Shown here piece after piece: positions 6,677-15,435 of a stretch of DNA of 64,000 nucleotides (position 1 is the stretch's first letter; each line of letters opens with the position of its first letter). Source of the DNA: Stigonema ocellatum SAG 48.90 = DSM 106950. GTDB lineage: Bacteria; Cyanobacteriota; Cyanobacteriia; Cyanobacteriales; Nostocaceae. The translations under genes were made by a program, and so were the position numbers. The stretch lies in contig JADQBA010000038.1 of NCBI GenBank assembly GCA_016903675.1, positions 1 through 64,000 on the forward strand, in the 5' to 3' direction. The notes beneath the pieces are model-generated. The model was not told the DNA's origin and made no database searches. It worked only from the letters and a program-made list of their open reading frames with translations.

Positions 6677-8899
6677 TTAGCCATACTTATAATAACCAGA
6701 GGAGCCAGTTTTATTACAGTTGATAACCATACCTAAAATATTACCTCGGGTCATTTTCAGGCTATCTATAGCTTGCGCCAGCATCGAGCGGTCTGTTTTG
6801 TGCATTCTAGCCACAACCACAATGCCATCAGTATGAGAAGCGAGCAAGCTAGCATCAGCTAGTCCAACTAAGGGAGGGGTATCATAAATCACTAAATCAA
6901 AGGCTTGATGAAAATCCGTGATTAATTGCTTCATTTTTTGGGACGAAAGCAACTTTGTCGGATCAGGTGGAATAGGTCCTGTGGTGATTATAGATAATTC
7001 GCTGATGGAGGGCATCTGCCGGATTACCCTCTCCACTGGCATACTTCCTGAAATGACACTACTCAATCCCCACAGGTTATTCAAATTTGATAAAGTGTGA
7101 ATCTGGGGTCGGCGCAGGTCGGCATCCACCAGTAGGACTCGTTGTCCCATAGCAGAAGCTGTCACTCCTAGGTGAAATGCAATGGTAGATTTACCTTCTG
7201 CTGGCGAAGCAGAACTAATGACTATGGAGCGAATCGGTTGATCGGAACTGAGCAGTTGAATATTTGTGTGCAGTACGCGTAAAGCTTCCAGAAAGTTTGA
7301 GTATTCATAATGGCTGTTGTTTTGAACAGGCTTAGACACACTATGAGGCATTTTAGCCGTCTCAGAACTACCGTGAGAAGATAAATTTGCTAATTTTGCT
7401 GTGGGAGTTTTTTCTGTCTCTGCAACAATGGGGTTCTGACAGTTGGAAAGTTGCCTTTCAAATGGAACAGTTGCTAACAGGGGTAGTTTTAGCTTCTCCT
7501 TGAAGGCATCGATGGTGTGGTATGTATTGTCGAGCTTTTCGGTGAGTAATGCGCTACTAATGCCTAAGAGTGTACTAGCAACGAATCCCAAAATCAAACT
7601 ACGTTCAATATTTGGAGAAACAGGAGCTTCAGGCTGATTTGGTGCTTGAACTAACTGCCAGGGAATTTGTGTCTGGGCTGCTTCTATTTGCAGAGTTTCA
7701 CGGGTAGCAAGAAAACGATTGAGACTCTCAGTACCCACCTGTAAATTCCGCTGTATTTCGGTATATTGCCGAACCAAAACTGGCAATTCTTCAAATTTAT
7801 GGCGAAGTCTGTTTTCATATTGGGCAAGCAATTGACTCTGAGATTCTAGAGTCTGAATTTCATTCGCCACTTGAGTCAGTTTAATAGTCCAAACTCGTTG
7901 TGCTTCGTTGCGTAGCAATGGCAACAGCTTTTGCCGCTTCTCCAGCAAACTCTGGATGGGTAAGGTATCTTCTTGGAAACGCGTTAATTCGTAAGCTGTC
8001 TGAGTTTCCAATTGGCGCAATTGGGTGACTAACTGCTGATACACAGGTGCATCCTGGAATGCTGTTTGCGCTCCTTGTTTTCCCTGTATGCTGGTGAAAT
8101 AGGAGTGAGATCTTGTCAACTGCTGATTAATCGCTAGTCGTTGATCAGCCAGAAGCTTGACTTGATCGGCAATTTGCTTTGACTGAGCCTCTGGGTCAGT
8201 AAAAACGTACTTTTGTCGGAATAGTTGCAGTTGTTGCTGCATGCGGTCAACCCGACTCTGTAAAAACGGCAGTTGTTTTTCGACAAATTGAATTCCTTGA
8301 CGGAGATTAGTTTGCCGATCTTTTAAACTGTACTTTAAATAAGCCTGAGAAATTACATCTAATACGACTTTAATCTTAACCGGATCGTTACTTTGATAAC
8401 GAACTTCGATAATTTTTGTCTCACCTAAGCGAGTAATCGTTAGAGAAGTTACCAGAGATTCATAGTTAATTTCTGGATAGGAAAGTTGTAACTGCTGAAT
8501 AATGCTCCTCATCAGTTGAGGACTCTTGAGAACCTGAATCTGAGTTTCATAATCCAGACTAGACTTGTTGAAGTTGCCATCCATTGTAGAGGTGAGTTTC
8601 GGCAACTTACTGTCATTGCTATTGACAGGTTCCGCTAAAATCCGGAATTTGGCTTCATATACTGGTTTTTGGTTTAGCGTTACACCTACGACAGCAGCCA
8701 TAACGGCAATGGTTACCCCCGCAATGACTAGCGCTCGTCGCTTAGCAATACTTAATACTTGACGCAAATTCCAATCATCCTCGTGCCCTTCAAGCCTCGG
8801 TAAAAATTGAGGCTGAAGCGATGGAGTGAGATAGATCCTATTCCCGTTATTACTATTTCCGTTTTCAGATGAGGTTTTTAATGAAGTTTTATCCATCAT
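6677..8899 (-). CDS. Polysaccharide co-polymerase / tyrosine autokinase (Wzc-like)
   Basis: The 740-residue protein is an inner-membrane BY-kinase controlling chain length and export of surface polysaccharide. Domain order: cytoplasmic N-tail, TM1 (about 55-75), Wzz domain, long periplasmic coiled coil (about 190-400), TM2 (about 430-450), linker, and the CpsD/CapB ATPase. Walker A SASPAEGKST is at 563-572, Walker A' VLLVDADLRRP at 588-598 and Walker B LVIYDTPP at 669-676. The C-terminal tyrosine cluster is short (GYYKYG). The start has no strong ribosome site; ATG ATG at 8899/8896. It is transcribed away from the WcaI-like gene at 9452, so their promoters share the 550-base gap. Confidence 0.9.
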   Translation of the reverse strand: MMDKTSLKTSSENGNSNNGNRIYLTPSLQPQFLPRLEGHEDDWNLRQVLSIAKRRALVIAGVTIAVMAAVVGVTLNQKPVYEAKFRILAEPVNSNDSKLPKLTSTMDGNFNKSSLDYETQIQVLKSPQLMRSIIQQLQLSYPEINYESLVTSLTITRLGETKIIEVRYQSNDPVKIKVVLDVISQAYLKYSLKDRQTNLRQGIQFVEKQLPFLQSRVDRMQQQLQLFRQKYVFTDPEAQSKQIADQVKLLADQRLAINQQLTRSHSYFTSIQGKQGAQTAFQDAPVYQQLVTQLRQLETQTAYELTRFQEDTLPIQSLLEKRQKLLPLLRNEAQRVWTIKLTQVANEIQTLESQSQLLAQYENRLRHKFEELPVLVRQYTEIQRNLQVGTESLNRFLATRETLQIEAAQTQIPWQLVQAPNQPEAPVSPNIERSLILGFVASTLLGISSALLTEKLDNTYHTIDAFKEKLKLPLLATVPFERQLSNCQNPIVAETEKTPTAKLANLSSHGSSETAKMPHSVSKPVQNNSHYEYSNFLEALRVLHTNIQLLSSDQPIRSIVISSASPAEGKSTIAFHLGVTASAMGQRVLLVDADLRRPQIHTLSNLNNLWGLSSVISGSMPVERVIRQMPSISELSIITTGPIPPDPTKLLSSQKMKQLITDFHQAFDLVIYDTPPLVGLADASLLASHTDGIVVVARMHKTDRSMLAQAIDSLKMTRGNILGMVINCNKTGSSGYYKYG

Positions 8900-9235
8900 A
8901 TATTCATACTGGGTAATAATCCAGGCTGGATTTGGATAACAGGTTGAAGCCAGTAGGTTTCTACTAGAACATGAATCCAGGGGGTAAGCTTTGGCATTAC
9001 ACTATATATCCTCGCGCTTGGCGGCTAGAGCGGTAATTTTATGGACAATATTAACCTCAGTAATAGTTCATAGACTTCAGTAAATCTACGTATTTCAAAA
9101 TAGATTTAAAAGATTTTCCGCAATTATGAAGTTTTAACTATCAAGCTTCATTTGCCTGAAACCTAGGCACAACAAGCCTAAAGCACACTTTAAGAGTATA
9201 AGGAAAATTTTTTCTCTGACTCTAAAAGTTCCTGA
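8900..9235. other. Divergent intergenic region, left part
   Basis: This AT-rich region lies between two divergently transcribed polysaccharide genes and should hold both promoters. No consensus -35/-10 pair or operator stands out by eye. Confidence 0.35.
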
Positions 9236-9363
9236 TATAGGAATCCTAAATCATTTGTGAAAAATCTTAAGTAGTGTAGGGTGGGCACTGCCCACCAAAA
9301 CCCAGACATGGTGGGCAGTGCCCACCCTACGTGTGTTTCAAAAATCTGCGGAGGATTCCTATA
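9236..9363. repeat. Inverted-repeat element, TATAGGAATCC ends (copy 1)
   Basis: The ends are TATAGGAATCC and GGATTCCTATA. The interior is a near-perfect palindrome, GTAGGGTGGGCACTGCCCACC ... GGTGGGCAGTGCCCACCCTAC. The same interior occurs at 61818-61944 with the same ends and at 12191-12328 with the other ends (TATAGCA). No coding capacity. Confidence 0.8.
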
Positions 9364-9451
9364 TTTACTCTTGCGGTGTTATTAATGAAAATTTTTTGGG
9401 CAAGATAATACCACCCATCGGTAGAAACGTTTCCAGAGGAGCAGATAATTC

Positions 9452-10759
9452 GTGAAATATACTGAAAGGCTGAAGGAATTAGTTCACAACAAATATAAAG
9501 ATTTACAAATTGCCAATCATGAATTTTTAGGCATAGGGCAGTTCATTAAATTGTCTGTCATCACTCAGTTTTTTCCTCCAGACTACGCAGCGACAGGACA
9601 GCTTATTGAGGAACTCGCGAGACATTTAGCCCAGCTAGGAGTAGACGTTGAGGTATTTACAGGTCAACCTGGCTACGCCTTTGGGCTTAAGAGTGCTCCA
9701 GCAGTTGAACAGTTGGGTGGGGTGCGAATTCAGCGATCGCGCACGGCTCAACTTTGTCCCCAGAGGATTCGCGGCAAAGCTCTCAATGGTATTTTGTTCA
9801 CGTTGCGTGCCGCCTTCTACGTGTTGAGCGCTGGTCGTCGTCGTAACGTATTGTTACTCACTACGGCTCCCCCATTTTTGCCAATTTTAGGATATTTGGC
9901 ACATATCTTTTTTGGCATTAGTTATGTTTGCTTACTCTATGACCTTTATCCAGATGTTGCCATCGCCTTAGGGGTCATCCCAAAAAACCAATGGCTAGCG
10001 CAATTTTGGCGGGTTATCAATAGACAGGTTTTGCTCAAAGCCAAGGAAATTGTGGTTCTTAGTCCAGCTATGAAGCAACAGGTGGCGGCGAATTGTCCGG
10101 AGGTCACCGATAAGATTTCCGTGATCCACAGTTGGGCAGATCCTGAATGGATTGTGCCCATTGCCAAAGAAGATAATTGGTTTGCTCAACAGTACAATGT
10201 TGTAAATAAGTTTACAGTCTTGTACTCAGGCAACATGGGTCGATGTCATGATATACACACTATATTGAATGCCGCTAAGTACTTGCAAGACGAGCCAGTC
10301 GAGTTTGTGTTCATTGGCGGCGGTGCTAAACGTGAAGAGCTTATTGAGGAGGTGAATCGATTAAGACTCAGAAATTTCCTATTTCTTCCGTATCAAGAAA
10401 GACTTGTGCTGCCCTATTCCCTGACAGCCTGTGATTTATCCCTGGTGAGTGTAGATGCTGGGATGGAAAGTCTAGTTGCTCCCAGCAAACTTTATCCCGC
10501 TTTAGCAACTGGAAGACCAGTGGCTGTTATTTGTCCACAGCATTCATACCTCAGACCGCTGATTGCAGATGCCAACTGTGGTGAAACGTTTGACAATGCC
10601 GATAGTTACGAGTTAGCGTCCTTTATTCGCCTGCTGAGTTGCGATCGCCTCTTAGCACAGCGGATGGGTAGGGCTGCTCGTCAGTATTTGCAGTCATTTT
10701 TCACACCTCAGATGATTTCCCAGCAATACTTTGAAGTGTTGCTGCGAGCTATCTTGTAG
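9452..10759 (+). CDS. Glycosyltransferase family 4, WcaI-like
   Basis: This is a 435-residue GT-B enzyme of colanic-acid WcaI type. It has SVITQFFPPDYAATGQL at the N-domain start (about 35-51), VLYSGNMGRCHD between domains, and a C-terminal nucleotide-sugar site around SLVAPSKLYPALATGRP. The GTG start at 9452 is supported by GAGGAG ten bases upstream. It leaves a 33-residue N-terminal extension before the usual family start, so an internal start cannot be excluded. It likely adds a sugar to a lipid-linked repeat unit. Degenerate pieces of a related gene lie at 11850-12000 and 13513-13578. Confidence 0.88.
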   Translation: MKYTERLKELVHNKYKDLQIANHEFLGIGQFIKLSVITQFFPPDYAATGQLIEELARHLAQLGVDVEVFTGQPGYAFGLKSAPAVEQLGGVRIQRSRTAQLCPQRIRGKALNGILFTLRAAFYVLSAGRRRNVLLLTTAPPFLPILGYLAHIFFGISYVCLLYDLYPDVAIALGVIPKNQWLAQFWRVINRQVLLKAKEIVVLSPAMKQQVAANCPEVTDKISVIHSWADPEWIVPIAKEDNWFAQQYNVVNKFTVLYSGNMGRCHDIHTILNAAKYLQDEPVEFVFIGGGAKREELIEEVNRLRLRNFLFLPYQERLVLPYSLTACDLSLVSVDAGMESLVAPSKLYPALATGRPVAVICPQHSYLRPLIADANCGETFDNADSYELASFIRLLSCDRLLAQRMGRAARQYLQSFFTPQMISQQYFEVLLRAIL

Positions 10760-11012
10760 GTGCGTTAAACTACAATTTGCTACGAATATTCACCATTTCA
10801 ATAGCGGGCGATCGCATTTAATACCGAGAAAATAGATAAAGGTTTTGAGTAATGCGATTTGGCAATGCACGCAAAGTTATCCCCGGAGGGTGCACCCTAC
10901 CCAATTCTTGTGTTTGCAGCGATGCTACCTTGGCAGTTTTTTTGCCAATGCCCTATATAATGTAGAGCTTGAATGGAATATATTGAAGATAGTTAGTAAG
11001 CAGGAGGAAGAA

Positions 11013-11240
11013 ATGAGCATCCAGACAGCAGACGTAACTAAGGCATTCATTACGAAACTGCAAGCTCTACCATCAGAGCAGCAGCAACAGGTGCTAGATT
11101 TTGTTGAATTCCTAACACAAAAGTATAGCAATGAGCAGCCAGTGCAAAAACGCGTACTGGGTCTGAACAGAGGGGATATTTGGATCAGTGATGACTTTAA
11201 TGACCCTTTACCAGATGAATTTTGGACAGGTGGACAGTGA
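11013..11240 (+). CDS. DUF2281-family antitoxin
   Basis: The 75-residue protein has the DUF2281/VapB-like pattern: an N-terminal helix (ITKLQALPSEQQQQVLDFVEFLTQKY) and an acidic tail ending in SDDFNDPLPDEFW. The start is set at ATG 11013, which has AGGAGG six bases upstream; a longer frame from 10845 lacks any such signal. The PIN toxin gene begins at the base after its stop codon, the usual antitoxin-first arrangement. It should neutralise the toxin and repress the operon. Confidence 0.85.
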   Translation: MSIQTADVTKAFITKLQALPSEQQQQVLDFVEFLTQKYSNEQPVQKRVLGLNRGDIWISDDFNDPLPDEFWTGGQ

Positions 11241-11627
11241 GTGAAACTCCTATTAGATACTCACGTACTTATTTGGTCAGCAGGGACTCCAGAAAAGCTC
11301 TCTCAAAGGGTTAGGGACTTATTGATAGACACTAGCAACTCTATAGTATTGAGCATTGCTAGTATTTGGGAAATGCAGATCAAAATTCAACTTGGTAAGC
11401 TTAGGCTGAATTCTTCTCTCATCAACCTTATAGAGAGCCAACAACGAACGAACAATCTGCAACTCTTACCGATTGAGCTAGACCATATTTGGGCTTTAGC
11501 AAATCTATCTGACCATCATCGTGACCCATTTGATCGCCTGTTAATTGCTCAGTCAATTGTTGAGCAAATGCCTATTTTGAGTGTGGATTCTGCCCTTGAT
11601 GCATATCAAATCCAGAGGTTGTGGTAA
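11241..11627 (+). CDS. PIN-domain type II toxin (VapC-like ribonuclease)
   Basis: The 128-residue protein carries PIN-domain acidic residues Asp6 (LLLDTH), Glu44 (SIWEM), Asp95/Asp98 (HHRDPFDRLL) and Asp116 (LSVDSA). It is presumably a Mg-dependent RNA endonuclease inhibited by the product just upstream. The GTG start immediately follows the antitoxin stop. It is a close relative of the PIN protein at 61062-61448, sharing the HHRDPFDRLLIAQ and IQRLW C-terminal blocks, yet that one is paired with a Phd-type antitoxin. Confidence 0.88.
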   Translation: MKLLLDTHVLIWSAGTPEKLSQRVRDLLIDTSNSIVLSIASIWEMQIKIQLGKLRLNSSLINLIESQQRTNNLQLLPIELDHIWALANLSDHHRDPFDRLLIAQSIVEQMPILSVDSALDAYQIQRLW

Positions 11628-12190
11628 CTGTTACCATCAACAAGTTTTAAATTCGCAAATGGTAATACCATTTTGGATTTTGCGAAAAGTTGTCAGGAGG
11701 TTTTCCCTTCGTAACAAACTTTTCAAGACAGATTTTAGATTGTGAAAGATTTTTTACATAAGCTATGAAGTGCTTTATCTGTCGCAATCATTGTTCAAAT
11801 TGGTGTAAGCTGCTCGTTTTTGAGATTTTTCTTCAAAAAATACATCAAGTAGGACTGGACAATCTCAAATTTATCGAGTATCAAGGTAAATATGTGTTCC
11901 CGAATTCGCTAACAGCTTGCGACTTCATGTAAGTGTGGATGCTGGAATAAAGTACCTAGCAAGCTTTACCCTGCTTGAGCAACTGGATAACCAGTTTTGG
12001 AAAGACTTATGGTGCTACTGGGAGTTACTCCATTTCTTAGCTTGGTGCGACATCCCAATACGCCATAAGCGAATGAATTTCGCTTTTGGATTTTGATTGG
12101 AGATTCGAGCCTGTATATCGTATATCTATGGCCGCGATCTTTCCTTAGCTTTAGTTACGGTGCCATCTACAACTCTCGCCGACCTTCTGA
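11628..12190. other. Intergenic stretch holding decayed glycosyltransferase sequence
   Basis: This stretch between the PIN toxin and Gmd contains a degenerate piece of a WcaI-like gene (reported separately). Its remainder (12000-12190) has many stops in all frames and no recognisable family. Confidence 0.5.
11850..12000 (+). pseudogene. Relic of a WcaI-like glycosyltransferase gene
   Basis: One frame reads GLDNLKFIEYQGKYVFPNSLTACDF, matching RLRNFLFLPYQERLVLPYSLTACDL of the intact gene at 9452-10759. After a frameshift comes VDAG then PSKLYPA-ATG-PV, matching its SVDAGMESLVAPSKLYPALATGRPV. Several stops interrupt it. It is clearly a decayed paralogue, not an expressed gene. Confidence 0.75.
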
Positions 12191-12328
12191 TATAGCAGTC
12201 CTATTTCAGTTGTGAAAATTCCAGAAATACAGGTAGGGTGGGCACTGCCCACCATATCCAGGTTTTGGTGGGCAGTGCCCACCCTACACAACTTAAAATT
12301 TTTCACAACTCCTGCACGGATTGCTATA
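12191..12328. repeat. Inverted-repeat element, TATAGCA ends (copy C)
   Basis: The left end TATAGCAGTCC (one mismatch) and right end GGATTGCTATA match copies A, B and D. The interior is the GTAGGGTGGGCACTGCCCACC palindrome that also fills the TATAGGAATCC elements, so the cargo is shared across two terminal-repeat families. Confidence 0.8.
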
Positions 12329-12423
12329 ATTCCTCATTTGTTAGTCCCACAATTTCCCAGCTAAGAACAGCAGGCGTAATACTGCGAAACCCTAGTTAGT
12401 GGTTAGTAGTACAGAAACATTAA

Positions 12424-12473
12424 ACCAACAACCAACAACTAACAACCAACAACCAACAACCAACAACTAACAA
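12424..12473. repeat. Heptamer tandem repeat (CCAACAA)n
   Basis: About seven copies of CCAACAA or CTAACAA lie 40 bases upstream of the Gmd start. This is a short tandem repeat of STRR type. Confidence 0.8.
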
Positions 12474-12512
12474 CTCTGATACTTTCATCCGATTCGATAG
12501 CTATTTGAGAGA

Positions 12513-13496
12513 ATGAAAAAAGCATTGATTTGTGGAATATCAGGTCAAGATGGAGCTTATTTAGCGCAACTGCTCCTCAGTAAGGGCTACAGCGTCTGTG
12601 GTACTTCACGAGATGCCCAAATTTCGTCTTTCCAGAACTTAATGCGTTTGGGTATCCGAGAGCAGGTGAAGCTAGAGTCGATGGCTCTGACTGACTTTCG
12701 CAGTGTGTTGCAGATACTGACTAAGATTGATCCAGATGAGGTTTACAACTTAGCAGGGCAAAGTTCCGTAGGTCTATCTTTTGAGCAGCCTGTGGAAACC
12801 CTGGAAAGTATTGCAACAGGTACCCTAAATCTGTTGGAAGCGATTCGTTTTTTAGGTAAACCCATCAAACTTTACAACGCTGGTTCTAGTGAATGCTTTG
12901 GTGATACAGGTGGAGATCCTGCTGATGAAACGACTCCGTTTCGTCCCCGCAGCCCATACGGTGTAGCTAAGGCAACTGCGTTTTGGCAAGTGGCTAACTA
13001 CCGGGAAGCTTATGGTTTATTTGCCTGCTCTGGTATATTGTTTAATCATGAGTCTCCTTTGCGACCAGAAAGGTTCGTTACGCAAAAAATTGTCTCTGCT
13101 GCCTGTCGGATTGCTGGAGGTAGTCAAGAAAAGCTGTTGTTAGGCAATATGTCAATCCAGCGTGACTGGGGATGGGCACCAGAATATGTTGAAGCAATGT
13201 ATTTAATGCTGCAACAAGACGAGCCAGATGACTATGCGATCGCGACCGGTGCTTCTCATCGGCTAGAAGACTTCGTAGCAACGACTTTTGCTGAACTCAA
13301 TTTAGATTGGCGAGAACATTTGATTGTTGATGAAAGTTTATTTCGACCCACTGACATTCAACTAGGGAAGGGAAATCCGACCAAAGCTGGTCAGAAGTTA
13401 GGGTGGCAAGCTTGCTATCAGATGGATGACGTTATCCGAATGATGATTCTGGCAAAGGCTCAACAGGGTTTGAATGTTCTCTTAGAGGCGGTGTAG
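12513..13496 (+). CDS. gmd: GDP-mannose 4,6-dehydratase
   Basis: This 327-residue extended-SDR enzyme converts GDP-D-mannose to GDP-4-keto-6-deoxy-D-mannose, precursor of GDP-fucose, GDP-rhamnose or perosamine. It shows the NAD(P)-binding GISGQDGAYL (8-17), YNAGSSECFG (121-130, Ser125/Ser126 and Glu127), catalytic Tyr149 and Lys153 (SPYGVAK), and the family hallmark GILFNHESPLRPERFVTQKI. It belongs to the short bacterial form. No GDP-fucose synthase or RMD follows, so the finishing enzyme must be elsewhere. The gene is bounded on both sides by glycosyltransferase relics. Confidence 0.9.
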   Translation: MKKALICGISGQDGAYLAQLLLSKGYSVCGTSRDAQISSFQNLMRLGIREQVKLESMALTDFRSVLQILTKIDPDEVYNLAGQSSVGLSFEQPVETLESIATGTLNLLEAIRFLGKPIKLYNAGSSECFGDTGGDPADETTPFRPRSPYGVAKATAFWQVANYREAYGLFACSGILFNHESPLRPERFVTQKIVSAACRIAGGSQEKLLLGNMSIQRDWGWAPEYVEAMYLMLQQDEPDDYAIATGASHRLEDFVATTFAELNLDWREHLIVDESLFRPTDIQLGKGNPTKAGQKLGWQACYQMDDVIRMMILAKAQQGLNVLLEAV

Positions 13497-13512
13497 AGAT
13501 TGGACTGTTGTA

Positions 13513-13578
13513 TTCAAAAAATATATCAATCAGGACTGGACAATCGCGAATTTATAGAGTATCAAAGTAAACAGGTCG
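13513..13578 (+). pseudogene. Second relic of the WcaI-like gene
   Basis: This stretch reads SGLDNREFIEYQSKQ in frame and is nearly identical at DNA level to 11838-11890 (shared GGACTGGACAATC and ATTTAT-GAGTATCAA-GTAAA blocks). It is a second fragment of the same decayed glycosyltransferase and forms a direct repeat around gmd. Confidence 0.65.
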
Positions 13579-13638
13579 TAACGTCTCTGTGCAGTGTATT
13601 TACCAAGAACAACAACAATATCCCAAAGTGAATAGTGA

Positions 13639-14907
13639 ATGTCTGATACTGTCATCCGAGTTGAAAACTTAGGCAAGAAATACGTTATTGGTCATCAACA
13701 GCCAGAACGCTACACAGCACTGCGAGATGTCATTGCCAGTCGCGCTCAGGCTTTACTGAACCCATTCCGAAAACAAAAATCCAAAATCCAAAATTCTCAG
13801 GAGGAATTCTGGGCGCTGAAGGATGTGTCGTTTGAGATTAAGCAGGGCGATCGTGTTGGGATTATTGGGCGGAATGGGGCGGGGAAGTCTACACTACTGA
13901 AGATTTTGAGTCGAATTACAGAACCAACTAAGGGAAGCATTCGGATTCAGGGACGGGTTGCCAGTTTGTTGGAGGTAGGTACAGGGTTTCATCCGGAATT
14001 GACTGGGAGGGAGAATATCTATCTTAATGGTGCAATTCTGGGAATGCGCAGGGTGGAGATTAAGAAGAAGTTTGATGAGATGGTGGCGTTTGCAGAGGTT
14101 GAGAAGTTTTTAGATACGCCAGTCAAGCGGTATTCATCAGGGATGTATGTAAGGTTGGCGTTTGCGGTAGCGGCGCATTTGGAGCCTGAAATTTTGGTAG
14201 TGGATGAGGTGTTGGCGGTAGGGGATGCGCAGTTTCAGAAGAAATGTTTGGGGAAGATGGAGGAGGTAGGAAAAGAGGGAAGAACTGTTTTGTTTGTGAG
14301 TCACAACATGTCTACAGTTAGGCAGCTATGCACAAGAGCTTGTTTATTAGCTCATGGCTCTGTAGTTTATTATGGTTCTCCAAGTGGAGCAATATCTCAA
14401 TATATGCAAGAGAGTGTATCAAAAGATTCTAACCGTGTTGGAGCATATAGACACATTAAAGGAGATGGTAGAGCAGAAATTCAAAAAATGACTTTAAATG
14501 ATAGCTTAGATTCTGAGTGCTTAGTTTCTATTTTTGAACCCATAAAAATTGCTTTTGATTACATAATTAATGAAAACATAAGTTACCTCGAATTTTTCTT
14601 ATTAATATATTCATTAGATGGAGAAGTTCAAGCAAGTTTATTTCAAAGAGATTCTGGTAAATTTACTATACCTTGCTTGAAAAAAGGCAGAGTTATTTTG
14701 ACATTTCAAAACACCCTCATGCCTGGAAAATATATGCTTTCGGCAGGAATTTTGGATAATTCAAGACAATTCGTCGATTGGATAGAAAATGCAGAATTCT
14801 TTTATGTAGAGTCATCGTTTAACGATGGGAGGGTATATGATCATCGGTTGGGAAAGCTAACCCTACTAGGTGATTGGCAAAGCGAATCACTTAATATATG
14901 TGTTTAA
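13639..14907 (+). CDS. ABC transporter ATP-binding protein, Wzt type, with carbohydrate-binding C-domain
   Basis: This 422-residue protein should be the cytoplasmic ATPase of a polysaccharide ABC exporter. The nucleotide-binding domain has Walker A GRNGAGKST (77-85), the SSGM-type signature (RYSSGMYVRLAF), Walker B ILVVDEVLAVGD and the switch His (VSHN). The C-terminal ~170 residues form a Wzt-like carbohydrate-recognition domain. Base composition changes sharply near 14320: the ATPase part is G-rich, the tail AT-rich like the following genes. An AATCCAAAATCC repeat lies in frame in the coding sequence (13772-13795, KQKSKIQNS). No permease gene is in the window. Confidence 0.9.
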   Translation: MSDTVIRVENLGKKYVIGHQQPERYTALRDVIASRAQALLNPFRKQKSKIQNSQEEFWALKDVSFEIKQGDRVGIIGRNGAGKSTLLKILSRITEPTKGSIRIQGRVASLLEVGTGFHPELTGRENIYLNGAILGMRRVEIKKKFDEMVAFAEVEKFLDTPVKRYSSGMYVRLAFAVAAHLEPEILVVDEVLAVGDAQFQKKCLGKMEEVGKEGRTVLFVSHNMSTVRQLCTRACLLAHGSVVYYGSPSGAISQYMQESVSKDSNRVGAYRHIKGDGRAEIQKMTLNDSLDSECLVSIFEPIKIAFDYIINENISYLEFFLLIYSLDGEVQASLFQRDSGKFTIPCLKKGRVILTFQNTLMPGKYMLSAGILDNSRQFVDWIENAEFFYVESSFNDGRVYDHRLGKLTLLGDWQSESLNICV

Positions 14908-14917
14908 TCTTTGAACA

Positions 14918-15424
14918 ATGAGTACTTATTTATCGTCTCTTCTATTCTCACTGCTAAGTCGATTACAAAATTTATCTACTCAATACATACAGCAGAGAAT
15001 TCGTACAAGTTTAGCTAGTTGTGGGGAAGATGTTAGCTTTCAGATACCAATCTGTATTGAGGGAGCCGCTCAGGTTAAAATTGGACATCGAGTTTCCATA
15101 GCAGCTTTTGTCCATATATGGGGACAAGGAAGTGTAGAAATTGGTGATGATACTCTTATTGCAAGTCATGTTGCTATTACCTCCTTAACTCATGACACAG
15201 CTGCATCTCTATTTTCTCAGAGCCTGATTGCCAAACCGATCATCATCGGAAAAAATGTCTGGATTGGTTCGCATGCTACTATTCTACCAGGTGTTAAAAT
15301 CGGGAATAGCGCAATTGTTGGTGCTGGTGCTGTCGTTACTAGAAATGTTGATGCAAATACAATTGTTGCTGGGGTTCCAGCCCGTCTACTCAGGAGTAGG
15401 TTAGCAAACAACATAAATAATTAA
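14918..15424 (+). CDS. Hexapeptide-repeat acyltransferase
   Basis: The 168-residue protein is predicted to form a left-handed beta-helix trimer. It has repeated [IV]-G-x4 hexads (KIGHRVSIAAFVHIWGQGSVEIGDDTLIA and IIIGKNVWIGSHATILPGVKIGNSAIVGAGAVVTRNV) and the typical end VAGVPARLLR. It likely O-acetylates a sugar, as WcaF/WbbJ/NodL relatives do. The His in SLTHDT would be the catalytic base. It starts 10 bases after the ABC ATPase and continues the operon. Confidence 0.87.
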   Translation: MSTYLSSLLFSLLSRLQNLSTQYIQQRIRTSLASCGEDVSFQIPICIEGAAQVKIGHRVSIAAFVHIWGQGSVEIGDDTLIASHVAITSLTHDTAASLFSQSLIAKPIIIGKNVWIGSHATILPGVKIGNSAIVGAGAVVTRNVDANTIVAGVPARLLRSRLANNINN

Positions 15425-15435
15425 TTACTAAATTT

